DNA of 64,000 nt from Faucicola osloensis_C (GCA_019353055.1 JABAHL010000001.1:248001-312000); one strand, 5' to 3'. Positions 44,336 to 53,615 are shown, counted from the stretch's first letter. A program made the numbers and translations. Notes: generated by a model from the sequence alone, not told the origin.

Positions 44336-44530
44336 TTAGTCTGTTTCAAATGCTTGATTAAGCGAGGCTTCGACGGCATCAATCCGCGCTTGGCATATTT
44401 TATAGGCGTCAATGGACTGCGCTACAATAGTCATTAGAGCATCGATGTTAGGCTCTTGACTATTTTGCAAGAGCAGTGCATTTGTTTTTAACACCTCATA
44501 GGCGCTTTTAAAATCAGTTGTCTCGGTCAT
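44336..44530 (-). CDS. xseB: Exodeoxyribonuclease VII small subunit
   Basis: This 64-residue all-helical protein has the XseB layout: FKSAYEVLKTNALLLQN, a linker, then IDALMTIVAQSIDAYKICQARIDAVEASL. It pairs with XseA to form ExoVII, which degrades single-stranded DNA from both ends. It starts 23 bp after xseA ends on the same strand, and the adjacency supports the call despite its short length. Confidence 0.85.
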   Translation of the reverse strand: MTETTDFKSAYEVLKTNALLLQNSQEPNIDALMTIVAQSIDAYKICQARIDAVEASLNQAFETD

Positions 44531-44553
44531 AGTTATTCCTGTTGATTGATAAG

Positions 44554-46056
44554 TCAGTTTTTTGATTGTTTGGCATTGACGGTGGCTTGTAGATAGCCAT
44601 CTTGTAGTTCAATGGTTATGGTTGAATTGGGTTCAGCTTGGGCAATCGAAGTCATCACCGTATTGGATGCAGGATGCGAGGTTCTGATAATCGCATAACC
44701 ACGGGTTAATACGGTAGACGGGTGCTGTAACAATGTCATCTCACGCAGTTGATGGGTAGATTGACGAGCCGTGGTGATTTGCTGATAAGCAAGTTGGCGA
44801 ATCTGTACAAATTGGTTGTCCATGGCAAGTTTAGCGGCAGATAATTGTCGCTGCGCTGCCGCTTGTATCTTGGTGAGTTGTTGTTCGCTATCACGGCGTG
44901 CCTGCAAGATGTTAGACTTAGCAATTTGCTCGATGGTCAAAAAATGTTGTTTGGCGCTCTGGGTAATAGTGAGCAGATGATTGCGAATGCCTGCGATAAC
45001 TTTGGACGGGGTATCAAAACTTTGGTGAGCGACTTCATCTAGCATGACACGGTCACGCTCATGACCAATGCCGACCCATACCGGTATCGGCTGCTCCGCT
45101 ACCAGCGCGGCAAGTTCGTAATCATTGAGATAGGCCAAATCGCCTACCGCGCCACCACCCCGGATAATCACTATCAAATCTGCGGTAATATGCTGCTTGC
45201 TCAGATTTTTCATGCCTTTAATGATGGCTTGGCGGATGTCTTCAGGGGCGTGATTGCCTTGAAAGGTGGCGTGCTCATAATGAAAAATACAAGCTCCCGT
45301 GCTGGCAAGCCTATCGGCATCCGCGCGAAAATCGCCCAGCCCTGCAGCTTTTTCAGGGGCGATGACGAGCACATGCTCAATATCAAACGGCATCGGGAGC
45401 GATTTATTGAGATCGAGCAGCCCTTCTTCATGCAGTCTGGTTAAAATCGTTTGGTATTGCTTTGCCAAATCGCCCAGTGTGTAAGTGGGGTCGATATCGA
45501 CGATGTTTAACGAAAAGCCATATTGGGCATGGAACGTGGCTGATACTTTGAGCAATACATTCAAGCCTCGCTCAAGGCTCATGCCAGTGTTCTTTTCAAA
45601 CTTTGACAATACTTTGGCTGCTTGACCACGCCATAGCGTGCCGCGGCAGCTGGCAGTGACTTTGCCATCAATATCTTTATCCGCCAATTCAAAATAATAG
45701 TGACCGCCTTTGGCTGACAGACTACGGATTTCAGCTTTTACCCAAACGGTATGGGCAAACGTTTCACTAATCACCAACTGCACAGCGGATAGATAATCGC
45801 TCAGTGACAATACGGTATCGTTTAACGCCTGTTGTAGCTGGCTATCGCGATCTTGAATGGCTAATTGTTCGCTAAAGTCATAATCGTTTAAGTTATCAAC
45901 ACTGCCACGCTTTGCAGTTGCTTTATTATCAGGCTCACTATCGTCAAGCAGCGCCAAAAATACGTCATCAGCCTGATTTGATGGGGTGGTTTGCAAATCC
46001 AGTCGTGCGAGCTGCTCTTCAATTGATTTGATAACGGTTTTGGAAGCTTTTGCCAT
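44554..46056 (-). CDS. xseA: Exodeoxyribonuclease VII large subunit
   Basis: This 500-residue protein has an OB-fold (about 90-180: SDYLSAVQLVISETFAHTVWVKAEIRSLSAKGGHYYFELAD) and a catalytic domain with VIAPEKAAGLGDFRADADR, LIVIIRGGGAVGDLAYLNDYELA and PVWVGIGHERDRVMLDEVAH. A long coiled coil follows (SEQQLTKIQAAAQRQLSAAKLA), then a C-terminal segment (TRGYAIIRT). The first 80 residues form an acidic extension not found in the short E. coli form (456 residues). Confidence 0.95.
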   Translation of the reverse strand: MAKASKTVIKSIEEQLARLDLQTTPSNQADDVFLALLDDSEPDNKATAKRGSVDNLNDYDFSEQLAIQDRDSQLQQALNDTVLSLSDYLSAVQLVISETFAHTVWVKAEIRSLSAKGGHYYFELADKDIDGKVTASCRGTLWRGQAAKVLSKFEKNTGMSLERGLNVLLKVSATFHAQYGFSLNIVDIDPTYTLGDLAKQYQTILTRLHEEGLLDLNKSLPMPFDIEHVLVIAPEKAAGLGDFRADADRLASTGACIFHYEHATFQGNHAPEDIRQAIIKGMKNLSKQHITADLIVIIRGGGAVGDLAYLNDYELAALVAEQPIPVWVGIGHERDRVMLDEVAHQSFDTPSKVIAGIRNHLLTITQSAKQHFLTIEQIAKSNILQARRDSEQQLTKIQAAAQRQLSAAKLAMDNQFVQIRQLAYQQITTARQSTHQLREMTLLQHPSTVLTRGYAIIRTSHPASNTVMTSIAQAEPNSTITIELQDGYLQATVNAKQSKN

Positions 46057-46166
46057 GGCGAATTCTTGTTAACTAAAAATAAAATTGTAGGCGAAAATGA
46101 TAAAACTGACAACGTGACATTTGTGATTTAGGTGTGATTCAGCCTGTTAAACCGTTAATTTTAACT

Positions 46167-46191
46167 ATTACATTATATTTTATGATGTAAT
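46167..46191. promoter_or_regulatory. 25-bp imperfect palindrome upstream of the sulfate-binding protein gene
   Basis: Outer arms ATTACAT and ATGTAAT are perfect, with inner ATA/TAT also paired. It lies about 130 bp before the start of the sulfate-binding protein gene and could be an operator. No CysB consensus is claimed. Confidence 0.5.
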
Positions 46192-46322
46192 ATTCATAAG
46201 TGGAATATGGATAAGGAATAATATTGTTTTTGCTTGACGACGCTTTTTTTGTAAAATAGTAGGAATGAATTAAACATTTAACATTATATATTGATTTTTA
46301 TACATTGAGATGAGGGGTGACC

Positions 46323-47471
46323 ATGATGACTGTTAATTTTCAAAAAAAAACTAAGGTTCAACACAAAACCGTAGCCGTGCTATCAAGTCTAGCGTTATTA
46401 GGCGTGAGTCTAGCGGGCTGTTCACGTGCGCCCACCCAGCAAGACCAACAAGCCGCTTCAGGTCAAGCCGCCACGCAATCAAACGCAGGCGCGAGCGATA
46501 AAGGCGGTATTAAACTGCTCAATGTCTCTTATGACGTCGCTCGTGACTTTTATAAAAGCTACAATCCCATGTTTATCAAAGACTATGAAGCCAAAAATAG
46601 CGGCAAAACCATCGATATCCAGCAATCGCATGGCGGTTCTAGTAAACAAGCGCTCGCAGTGGCCAACGGTCTGCAAGCGGACGTAGTGAGTATGAACCAA
46701 GGCTCAGATGTAGAGCTGTTAGTGAAAAAAGGCTTGGTGGCACAAGATTGGCAAAGCCAATTCCCAAACAAAGCAGTCCCTTATACCAGTGCCATCGTGT
46801 TTTTGGTGCGTAAAGACAACCCAAAACAAATCAAAGACTGGTCTGATTTGGCAAAACCTGGCGTACAAATCGTACTTGCCAACCCAAAAACCACGGGTAA
46901 TGGGCGCTATGCCTTCTTAGGCGCGTATGGCTACGGCTTACATAGTTTTAATAAAGATGAAAGCAAAACCAAAAACTTTGTCAAAGAGTTGCTCAAAAAC
47001 GTGCCGGTGTATGAAAATGGTGGGCGTGCGGCGACTACCACGTTCTTACAACGTCAAATTGGCGATGTGTTAGTCACCTTTGAAAATGAAGCCAATCTCG
47101 CGGTCAAACAGTTTGGGAAAGGCGATGTGCAAATTGTCTATCCAAGCTATACCATATCAGCAGAAAACCCGGTGGCGATTGTCAAATCAGTGACTGATAA
47201 AAAAGGCACCAACGACGCAGCGAAAGCGTATCTTGATTATTTATGGAGCGAGCCTGCCCAGCAATTGGCGGCAGATTTATACCTGCGCCCAAGCGACGCG
47301 GCGATACTGGCTAAAAATCAAGATAAATTACCCCCGCTTACCACCTTTAGTCCGAATGCCGAATTTGGTAGCTGGACGGATATCATGACCAAATACTTCA
47401 AAGATGGGGGTGTCTTTGATCAGCTAGCCAGCCCAACGAGCACCATAGCATCGGCACCTGCGGCAAAATAG
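46323..47471 (+). CDS. Sulfate ABC transporter substrate-binding lipoprotein
   Basis: This protein of about 382 residues has a lipobox (SLAGCS), so it is anchored rather than free periplasmic. The mature part has the Sbp/CysP pattern: LNVSYDVARDFYKSYNPMFIKDYE, QSHGGSSKQALAVANGLQADVVSMN, NPKTTGNGRYAFLGAYGYG and GDVLVTFENEANLAVKQFG. It delivers sulfate or thiosulfate to the CysTWA importer encoded downstream. GAGGGG lies 5-8 bp before ATG 46323/46326. A terminator and about 220 bp separate it from cysT, so it is probably made in excess of the permease. Confidence 0.92.
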   Translation: MMTVNFQKKTKVQHKTVAVLSSLALLGVSLAGCSRAPTQQDQQAASGQAATQSNAGASDKGGIKLLNVSYDVARDFYKSYNPMFIKDYEAKNSGKTIDIQQSHGGSSKQALAVANGLQADVVSMNQGSDVELLVKKGLVAQDWQSQFPNKAVPYTSAIVFLVRKDNPKQIKDWSDLAKPGVQIVLANPKTTGNGRYAFLGAYGYGLHSFNKDESKTKNFVKELLKNVPVYENGGRAATTTFLQRQIGDVLVTFENEANLAVKQFGKGDVQIVYPSYTISAENPVAIVKSVTDKKGTNDAAKAYLDYLWSEPAQQLAADLYLRPSDAAILAKNQDKLPPLTTFSPNAEFGSWTDIMTKYFKDGGVFDQLASPTSTIASAPAAK

Positions 47472-47490
47472 TTCGCTGTTTTTACCTAAC

Positions 47491-47517
47491 AAAACCAGAG
47501 TTCGGCTCTGGTTTTTT
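47491..47517 (+). terminator. Terminator between the binding protein gene and cysT
   Basis: AAAACCAGAG, loop TTCGG and CTCTGGTTTT are followed by more T residues. It separates expression of the binding protein from the permease genes. Confidence 0.88.
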
Positions 47518-47690
47518 ATTCTAGCTAAGAATATTTAAAGCGCATAAATATAGTTTGGAAAATCGAAGTGAGATGGTACTATAGCCGTGCTTAAGATTTT
47601 GGGTACAGAGCTTTTTGTATCTTTATTTTTGTATGTTTATTATTTTAAATTCTGACGTCGCCTACCGACTATTAGTAAAGGAAGCCCTGC

Positions 47691-48602
47691 ATGGCAAGCA
47701 TCAATGCTAACCATCAAGCCGATTTAACCTCAAACAATCAGCCTAAAACACCCAATTTACCCTTAAAACGTAATAAAAAGCGCCATATCATGCCGTTTTT
47801 TAATTTGAGTTTGGGCATCAGTGTGTTGGCGTTGTCGATTATTGTGCTATTGCCATTTGTGGCAATGGTAATGACGGCCGCCGATATTGGCGTGGCAGGC
47901 TTTATCAAAACCATTGCCGAGCCGCGCGTCAAGGCAGCGATTGAATTGTCACTAAAAATGTCATTGCTAGCGACATTGACCAATTTGGTGTTTGGTACAC
48001 TGATTGCATGGGTATTGGTGCGCTACGAGTTTTGGGGAAAGTCGATTTTAAATGCGCTGGTGGATTTGCCCTTTGCTTTGCCAACGGCAGTAATGGGGAT
48101 TTCGCTAGCAACGCTATATGCGCCCAATGGTTTAATTGGGCAGTTTTTTGCGCCATTCGGCATTAAAATTGCTTTTACCCCCATTGGTATTTGGTTGGCA
48201 TTGATCGTGGTAAGCTTGCCGTTTATTGTGCGTGCGGTGCAACCTGTGCTTGCGGAGCTGTCGCCAGAATATGAAGAGGCGGCATCGGTGCTGGGCGCTG
48301 GGAGATTGACAACTTTTAGACGGGTCATATTGCCAGAGTTGTATCCTGCGTTGCTGATGGGCTCAGGCATGATGTTTGCGCGAGCGACGGGGGAGTATGG
48401 CTCGGTGATTTTTATTGCGGGTAATTTGCCGATGAAATCTGAGATTTTACCGTTAATCATTATTGGTAAGCTTGAAAGTTTTGATGTGCAAGGCGCTGCT
48501 GCAGTTGCTTTGTTTATGTTGATGATTTCGTTTGTGATTTTATTTGCCATTAATGCCTTGCAGTGGCTATTGACCAAACGTATGGGCGGGGCAAGTGTAT
48601 GA
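47691..48602 (+). CDS. cysT: Sulfate ABC transporter permease CysT (CysU)
   Basis: This 303-residue inner-membrane subunit has six helices. It has FNLSLGISVLALSIIVLLPFVAM, ALPTAVMGISLATLYAPNG and the ATPase-contact EAA loop YEEAASVLGAGRLTTFRRVILPELYPALL. ATG 47691 has AGGAAG 6 bp upstream. Its TGA overlaps the cysW ATG (ATGA), a sign of translational coupling between the two permeases. Confidence 0.94.
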   Translation: MASINANHQADLTSNNQPKTPNLPLKRNKKRHIMPFFNLSLGISVLALSIIVLLPFVAMVMTAADIGVAGFIKTIAEPRVKAAIELSLKMSLLATLTNLVFGTLIAWVLVRYEFWGKSILNALVDLPFALPTAVMGISLATLYAPNGLIGQFFAPFGIKIAFTPIGIWLALIVVSLPFIVRAVQPVLAELSPEYEEAASVLGAGRLTTFRRVILPELYPALLMGSGMMFARATGEYGSVIFIAGNLPMKSEILPLIIIGKLESFDVQGAAAVALFMLMISFVILFAINALQWLLTKRMGGASV

Positions 48603-49453
48603 TAGATAGCAGCCAATATCCTTACCAAACCCAAGCCGCAACCCGTGAGCCGACATGGCTACGTTATACCTTAATTGGTATTGCGGTGGCGTTTATGACG
48701 CTGATGCTAGTGATTCCGCTGATATCAGTGTTTTATGAAGCCTTAAAATCTGGCTGGCAGTTGTATGTGGCTGCCTTGACCGATCACGAAGCATTGTCGG
48801 CCATCAAGCTTACCTTGATTACGGCGCTGATTGTGGTGCCGATTAATACGGTGATTGGGATTGCATTAGCCTGGCTATTAACCCGATTTGATTTTAAAGG
48901 TAAACAATTTCTCACCACGCTGCTAGATTTGCCGTTTTCGGTGTCGCCGGTGGTTGCAGGCTTGATGTTTGTGGCACTACTGGGCGCCAATACGTGGCTT
49001 GGCGGCTGGCTAGAATACTTTGGTTTTCAGGTGATTTTTGCCATTCCCGGTATCGTGCTTGCCACCATGTTTGTGACTTTTCCATTCGTGGCACGTGAAG
49101 TGATTCCGCTGATGCAGTCGCAGGGTAGCAGTGAAGAGCAAGCGGCATTAACACTCGGCGCGTCAGGCTGGCAAATGTTTTGGCGGGTGACGCTGCCTAA
49201 TATCAAATGGGCATTGCTATACGGTATTATTTTGACCAATGCCCGTGCGATGGGTGAGTTTGGCGCGGTGAGTGTGGTCTCAGGTCATATCCGCGGTGAA
49301 ACCAATACCATGCCGCTATTGGTTGAGATTGCTTACAATGAATACAACATGACGGCGGCGTTTGCGTTGTCGAGTTTGTTGGCGTTGTTGGCGCTCGTTA
49401 CCCTAATCGTGCAGCAGGCGTTGACTAAACGTCAGTCTGGCAATGATGAATAA
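48599..49453 (+). CDS. cysW: Sulfate ABC transporter permease CysW
   Basis: This permease subunit of about 284 residues has six helices and pairs with CysT. It has PLISVFYEALKSGWQLYVAAL, PFSVSPVVAGLMFVALLG and the EAA loop EEQAALTLGASGWQMFWRVTLPNIKWALLYG. I chose ATG 48599, which overlaps the cysT stop; an in-frame start at 48563 would overlap cysT by 40 bp without benefit. A 41-bp gap leads to cysA. Confidence 0.94.
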   Translation: MIDSSQYPYQTQAATREPTWLRYTLIGIAVAFMTLMLVIPLISVFYEALKSGWQLYVAALTDHEALSAIKLTLITALIVVPINTVIGIALAWLLTRFDFKGKQFLTTLLDLPFSVSPVVAGLMFVALLGANTWLGGWLEYFGFQVIFAIPGIVLATMFVTFPFVAREVIPLMQSQGSSEEQAALTLGASGWQMFWRVTLPNIKWALLYGIILTNARAMGEFGAVSVVSGHIRGETNTMPLLVEIAYNEYNMTAAFALSSLLALLALVTLIVQQALTKRQSGNDE

Positions 49454-49494
49454 CATTGATGCAATTTAAAAAGTAAAAAAGTTAAGAGAACACC

Positions 49495-50235
49495 ATGAGT
49501 ATTGAAATCCGTGATATCACCAAACAGTTTGGTCGCTTTACTGCACTACAACCGATCAATTTAACCGTACCGACGGGCAAACTAACCTCGCTGTTGGGAC
49601 CTTCAGGCTGCGGTAAGACAACCTTATTGCGCATCATTGCAGGGCTTGAGCTTGCCGATACGGGGCGTATTTTGTTTGATGGTGAAGATGTGACCGATGT
49701 GCCTGTCCAGCAGCGTAATATCGGCTTTATGTTCCAGCATTACGCGTTATTTCGCCATATGACCGTGTTTGATAACGTGGCATTTGGCTTGACCGTCATG
49801 CCAAAAAACAAACGCTTAAGCAACGCGGAAATCAGCAAAAAGGTCAATTATCTGCTGGAGCTGGTGCAACTATCCCAAACCGCAAAAAAATACCCGCATC
49901 AACTCTCAGGCGGTCAGCGTCAGCGTATCGCATTGGCGCGTGCACTAGCGGTAGAGCCAAAGCTGTTGTTACTCGATGAGCCATTTGGCGCACTCGATGC
50001 CAAGGTGCGTAAAGAATTACGCGCTTGGCTGCGCTCAATTCATCATGAGCTCGGTGTCACCAGTATTTTAGTGACCCATGACCAAGAAGAAGCGGCAGAA
50101 TTATCCGATGAAATTGTGGTGATGAACCAAGGTCAAATCGTGCAAGTTGGGGATTATGAGACGCTAGTCAATCACCCCTCGAATCATTTTGTCGCCAATT
50201 TTCTGCAAGATTCGCACGTCGAATATGTGATTTAG
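49495..50235 (+). CDS. cysA: Sulfate ABC transporter ATPase CysA, short form
   Basis: This 246-residue ABC ATPase has Walker A GPSGCGKTT, signature LSGGQRQR, Walker B LLLLDEPFGALD and H-loop LVTHDQEEA. The E. coli protein has about 365 residues. This one ends right after the nucleotide-binding domain, so the C-terminal TOBE/regulatory domain is missing. The reading frame has a natural stop and no remnant downstream, so the loss is not a recent frameshift. It forms the motor of CysTWA. Confidence 0.93.
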   Translation: MSIEIRDITKQFGRFTALQPINLTVPTGKLTSLLGPSGCGKTTLLRIIAGLELADTGRILFDGEDVTDVPVQQRNIGFMFQHYALFRHMTVFDNVAFGLTVMPKNKRLSNAEISKKVNYLLELVQLSQTAKKYPHQLSGGQRQRIALARALAVEPKLLLLDEPFGALDAKVRKELRAWLRSIHHELGVTSILVTHDQEEAAELSDEIVVMNQGQIVQVGDYETLVNHPSNHFVANFLQDSHVEYVI

Positions 50236-50262
50236 CTTAGTTAAATGTAGCTTAGTTAAGCA
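50233..50262. repeat. 15-bp tandem duplication starting at the cysA stop
   Basis: TAGCTTAGTTAAATG (its first three bases are the cysA stop) is followed by TAGCTTAGTTAAGCA, 12 of 15 identical, all in the first 12 bases. Confidence 0.8.
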
Positions 50263-50264
50263 AT

Positions 50265-50294
50265 AAAAAAAGAAGCCGTGTGCTTCTTTTTTTT
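50265..50294 (+). terminator. Terminator after cysA
   Basis: AAAAAAGAAGC, loop CGTGT and GCTTCTTTTTTTT form a strong hairpin with a long T-tract. Confidence 0.9.
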
Positions 50295-50308
50295 GCTAAA
50301 GGCTGGAT

Positions 50309-50339
50309 AAAAAAAGGGTATTATCACATACCCTTTTTA
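50309..50339 (-). terminator. Terminator after sat
   Basis: AGGGTA, an 8-nt loop and TACCCT with A/T tracts on both sides. It lies 40 bp after the sat stop on the minus strand. Confidence 0.8.
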
Positions 50340-50378
50340 TCGATGGATTATCGATTGATAAATGAAACCTCACAATGA

Positions 50379-51635
50379 TTATTTTGCAGAGTGACCGGTT
50401 AGCTCAACTTTATGTTTTTGATGATCTTCTAAGCCTTCATAGTACTTACGAAGTACCGCTAACACTTCTGGACGGCTAAAGTTATCAGGCACGTCTTCGC
50501 CTTCAGATAAGGCTTTACGCAATTTGCTACCTGAGACTTTGACATGATGGCTGGCATCGTGTGGGCAAGTTTTGGTCGATGCCATCGAGTCACAAGCGTC
50601 ACACCAGAATGTCCAGTCAATTTTTAACGGTTGGGTGATTAAATCATTCGGTTTGAGCGTATCAAAAATATGCTGCGCATCAAATGCGCCATAGTAATCA
50701 CCCACGCCTGCATGGTCACGACCGACAATCAAATGGCTACAACCATAGTTTTGACGGAATAAGGCATGTAATAATGCTTCACGTGGACCTGCATAGCGCA
50801 TATCTAGTGGATAGCCTGCTTGGATGACGGTGTCTTTACGGAAGTAATGGTCGATTAATGTAGCAATGGCTTCTTGGCGTACCTCTGCAGGAATATCCCC
50901 AGGTTTTAATGCGCCAAGCAATGAATGAATGAGTACGCCATCACAGATTTCAATGGCAATTTTGGCAAGGTACTCATGTGAGCGGTGCATCGGGTTACGG
51001 GTTTGGAAGGCAGCGACGGTTTTCCAGCCATTTTGAGTAAAGATGTCACGGGTTTGTGCCGGGGTGAGGTAGATATCACCATATTTGCTCGGGAATTCGC
51101 CTTCACTTAACACCACTACATCGCCGGCTAGATTGACATCACCTTGCGCCATCACCATGGCAACGCCGGGATGCTCAAGCTCTGTGGTGCCAAAGACGGT
51201 TTGGCATTCGTGCGCTTTATCAATGCGGTATTTTTCGCTTAAGGTCAAAATCCCCATGATTTCGCCTTGGTATTCCAGCGCAATGTCATCGCCTATATTT
51301 AGCATATCGGCGGTGTCAGTATCGGTCGATAGGGTAATAGGAATGGGCCAAAATACGCCCGCATTGTCGCCAGTGGTTAAATGCATATTGTCACATACGC
51401 TTTGCCAGTCTGCTTGGTTCATAAAACCATCTAGCGGGGTAAAGCCGCCAATACCGAGCATAATCAAATCACCGGCTTCACGGGAGCTGATTTGGATTTT
51501 TGGCAGATTTTTGGCTTTTTGCTGGGCAGCGGTTAGCGCATCGCCTTTAAGTAATTTTTCTTTTAATGTGTCACTACCGTGTGGTGGCACCAGTTGGCTT
51601 AGAGAATGAAGAGTTGAAGTGGCGCTTTGGCTCAT
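50379..51635 (-). CDS. sat: ATP sulfurylase, Sat type
   Basis: This 418-residue sulfate adenylyltransferase makes APS from ATP and sulfate. It has the N-terminal PUA-like part with PKIQISSREAGDLIMLGIGGFTPLDGFM, the motif QTRNPMHRSHEYLAK (QxRN and HxxH catalytic residues), and VGRDHAGVGDYYGAFDAQ. It is the single-subunit Sat/MET3 type rather than CysDN, with no APS-kinase domain attached. It is divergent from the sulfite reductase operon (268-bp gap) and convergent with cysA. Confidence 0.94.
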   Translation of the reverse strand: MSQSATSTLHSLSQLVPPHGSDTLKEKLLKGDALTAAQQKAKNLPKIQISSREAGDLIMLGIGGFTPLDGFMNQADWQSVCDNMHLTTGDNAGVFWPIPITLSTDTDTADMLNIGDDIALEYQGEIMGILTLSEKYRIDKAHECQTVFGTTELEHPGVAMVMAQGDVNLAGDVVVLSEGEFPSKYGDIYLTPAQTRDIFTQNGWKTVAAFQTRNPMHRSHEYLAKIAIEICDGVLIHSLLGALKPGDIPAEVRQEAIATLIDHYFRKDTVIQAGYPLDMRYAGPREALLHALFRQNYGCSHLIVGRDHAGVGDYYGAFDAQHIFDTLKPNDLITQPLKIDWTFWCDACDSMASTKTCPHDASHHVKVSGSKLRKALSEGEDVPDNFSRPEVLAVLRKYYEGLEDHQKHKVELTGHSAK

Positions 51636-51861
51636 CGGATTTCCTATATTAGCGGGTCAAAATTAACGTGTCAAAAAAACAGACGGTTCAAAAAAATTAA
51701 GGTAGCGTATAATAGAATATTGCACTTCGCAATAATAAATGCAGTAACTCGATATATTTATGTAAAAATGGAATTTACTAAAAACCCCTTGGGCATTTAT
51801 GATAGGCAGGTTAAAATTTCACCCAGTTGAAATGGCTGCAACAGCTAAAAGTTTTAAATTT

Positions 51862-51886
51862 AATTTGTAATTAGAATTTGTATTAG
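51862..51886. repeat. 13/12-bp tandem duplication upstream of cysI
   Basis: AATTTGTAATTAG is followed by AATTTGTATTAG (one base deleted), directly upstream of the sulfite reductase start at 51903. Confidence 0.6.
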
Positions 51887-51902
51887 TGACATAGGAATCC
51901 GC

Positions 51903-53612
51903 ATGTATAAATACAACGCAATTGACCAACAATTGGTAGACGATCGGGTCGAGCAGTTTCGCGACCAAACCCGACGTTTTTTGGCTGGCGAGCTCAGTGA
52001 AGAAGCGTACTTGCCATTACGCCTGATGAACGGTCTATATATTCAGCGTCATGCGCCGATGCTTCGCGTGGCGATTCCTTATGGTCTGCTTGCAACGTAT
52101 CAACTGCGTAAACTTGCCGACATCAGCGAAAAATACGACCGTGGCTATGGTCATATCACCACCCGTACCAATATGCAATTTAACTGGCCAAAATTAGAAG
52201 AAGTGCCCGATATTTTGGCAGAACTGGCATCGGTACAGATGCATGCGATTCAAACTTCAGGTAACTGTATCCGCAATACCACCACTGACCAGTTTGCCGG
52301 TGTAACGGCTGATGAAATTGCCGATCCGCGCCCGTATTGTGAAATCATTCGCCAATGGTCAACATTTCACCCAGAATTTACCTATTTACCGCGTAAATTT
52401 AAAATTGCGGTTATTGGTACTCGCTCAGACCGTGCCGCGACCCAGCTGCATGACATTGGCTTGCATGTGGTCAAAAATGATGCAGGCGACATCGGTTTTG
52501 AAGTGATGGTGGGCGGTGGCCTAGGTCGCACGCCTGTGATTGGCAAAGTGATTCGTCCGTTTTTACCTGAACGCCATTTACTCTCTTATTTAGATGCCAT
52601 CTTACGTATCTACAACCAATACGGTCGCCGTGACAACAAATACAAAGCCCGTATCAAGATTTTGGTTGAAAGTATGGGCGCTGAAGCGTTTTCACGAATC
52701 GTGGAACAAGATTGGGAAAAACACAATAAAGACGGTGCATTAACACTGACAGCTGAACAAATTGAACACGCCAAAACCTACTTTCCACCGCCAGCGTATC
52801 AAACATTCAGCCAACAACAATTACAAGCTAGCCAAGACAAATTGGCTGCCCAGTTTGAAGATAGCGAGTTTGTGCGCTGGTTTAACCAAAATACCCGCGA
52901 GCATAAAGTCAAAGGCTATCACGTGGTGATTATCTCACTAAAACACTTTATGCAAGACACCGGCGATATCACCGCTACCCAAATGCGCGTGGTGGCTGAT
53001 TTGGCGGACAAATACAGCTTTGGTGAAGTGCGCGGCACCCATCATCAAAACTTGGTGCTCACGGACGTCAAACTTGAAGAAGTATATGAGGTCTATCAGG
53101 TGCTCAAACAATACGACCTTGCCCGCCCAAATATTGGCTTATTGACGGATATTATCTCATGTCCAGGTTTTGATTATTGCTCATTGGCCAATGCCAGCAC
53201 CTTAAATATCGTTAATCAAGTCAACCAATATTTCCAAGACGCAGACTTTGTCCATGATATTGGTGAAATTCGCCTAAACATGTCAGGCTGTATGAATGCC
53301 TGTGCGCATCACCATGTCGCCGATATCGGTATTTTGGGCGTGGATAAAAAAGGCGAGCATTGGTACCAAATCTCGCTGGGTGGTAGATCGGGTCAAAACG
53401 CCAAATTAGGCGATATTTTGGGTAAATCCGTGCCTGTCGATGCGGTTGCGGCGACAGTGGATGATATCCTGCAAGTCTATCTTAAATACCGTCAAGCAGC
53501 GGATACCGACTTTGGTAGCGAAACGTTTGCCGAAGTTGTTGATCGTATCGGCATTGAGCCATTTAAAGAGTATGTATATCGTGACAAATCAGAACAGCCG
53601 GTGGAGGGATAA
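51903..53612 (+). CDS. cysI: Sulfite reductase hemoprotein (nitrite/sulfite reductase family)
   Basis: This 569-residue siroheme/[4Fe-4S] protein reduces sulfite to sulfide. It has the two-fold repeated ferrite fold: YGLLATYQLRKLADISEKYDRGYGHITTRTNMQFNWPKLEE and the later VRGTHHQNLVLTDVKLEE. The cluster/siroheme cysteines are in ISCPGFDYCSLANA and MSGCMNACAHHHVADIGILG. No CysJ flavoprotein partner lies nearby, so its electron donor is uncertain; a ferredoxin system such as the fpr gene at 5388 or the adjacent DUF934 protein are candidates. Confidence 0.92.
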   Translation: MYKYNAIDQQLVDDRVEQFRDQTRRFLAGELSEEAYLPLRLMNGLYIQRHAPMLRVAIPYGLLATYQLRKLADISEKYDRGYGHITTRTNMQFNWPKLEEVPDILAELASVQMHAIQTSGNCIRNTTTDQFAGVTADEIADPRPYCEIIRQWSTFHPEFTYLPRKFKIAVIGTRSDRAATQLHDIGLHVVKNDAGDIGFEVMVGGGLGRTPVIGKVIRPFLPERHLLSYLDAILRIYNQYGRRDNKYKARIKILVESMGAEAFSRIVEQDWEKHNKDGALTLTAEQIEHAKTYFPPPAYQTFSQQQLQASQDKLAAQFEDSEFVRWFNQNTREHKVKGYHVVIISLKHFMQDTGDITATQMRVVADLADKYSFGEVRGTHHQNLVLTDVKLEEVYEVYQVLKQYDLARPNIGLLTDIISCPGFDYCSLANASTLNIVNQVNQYFQDADFVHDIGEIRLNMSGCMNACAHHHVADIGILGVDKKGEHWYQISLGGRSGQNAKLGDILGKSVPVDAVAATVDDILQVYLKYRQAADTDFGSETFAEVVDRIGIEPFKEYVYRDKSEQPVEG

Positions 53613-53615
53613 GCC

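Noticed and set aside
45061..45444. 127-codon open frame on the plus strand
   Set aside because: It is antisense to the catalytic domain of xseA.
48023..48634. 203-codon open frame on the minus strand
   Set aside because: It lies opposite the conserved cysT gene with a mirrored codon pattern and has no protein family features.
51085..51609. 174-codon open frame on the plus strand
   Set aside because: It is antisense to sat and has no ribosome-binding site or recognisable domain.
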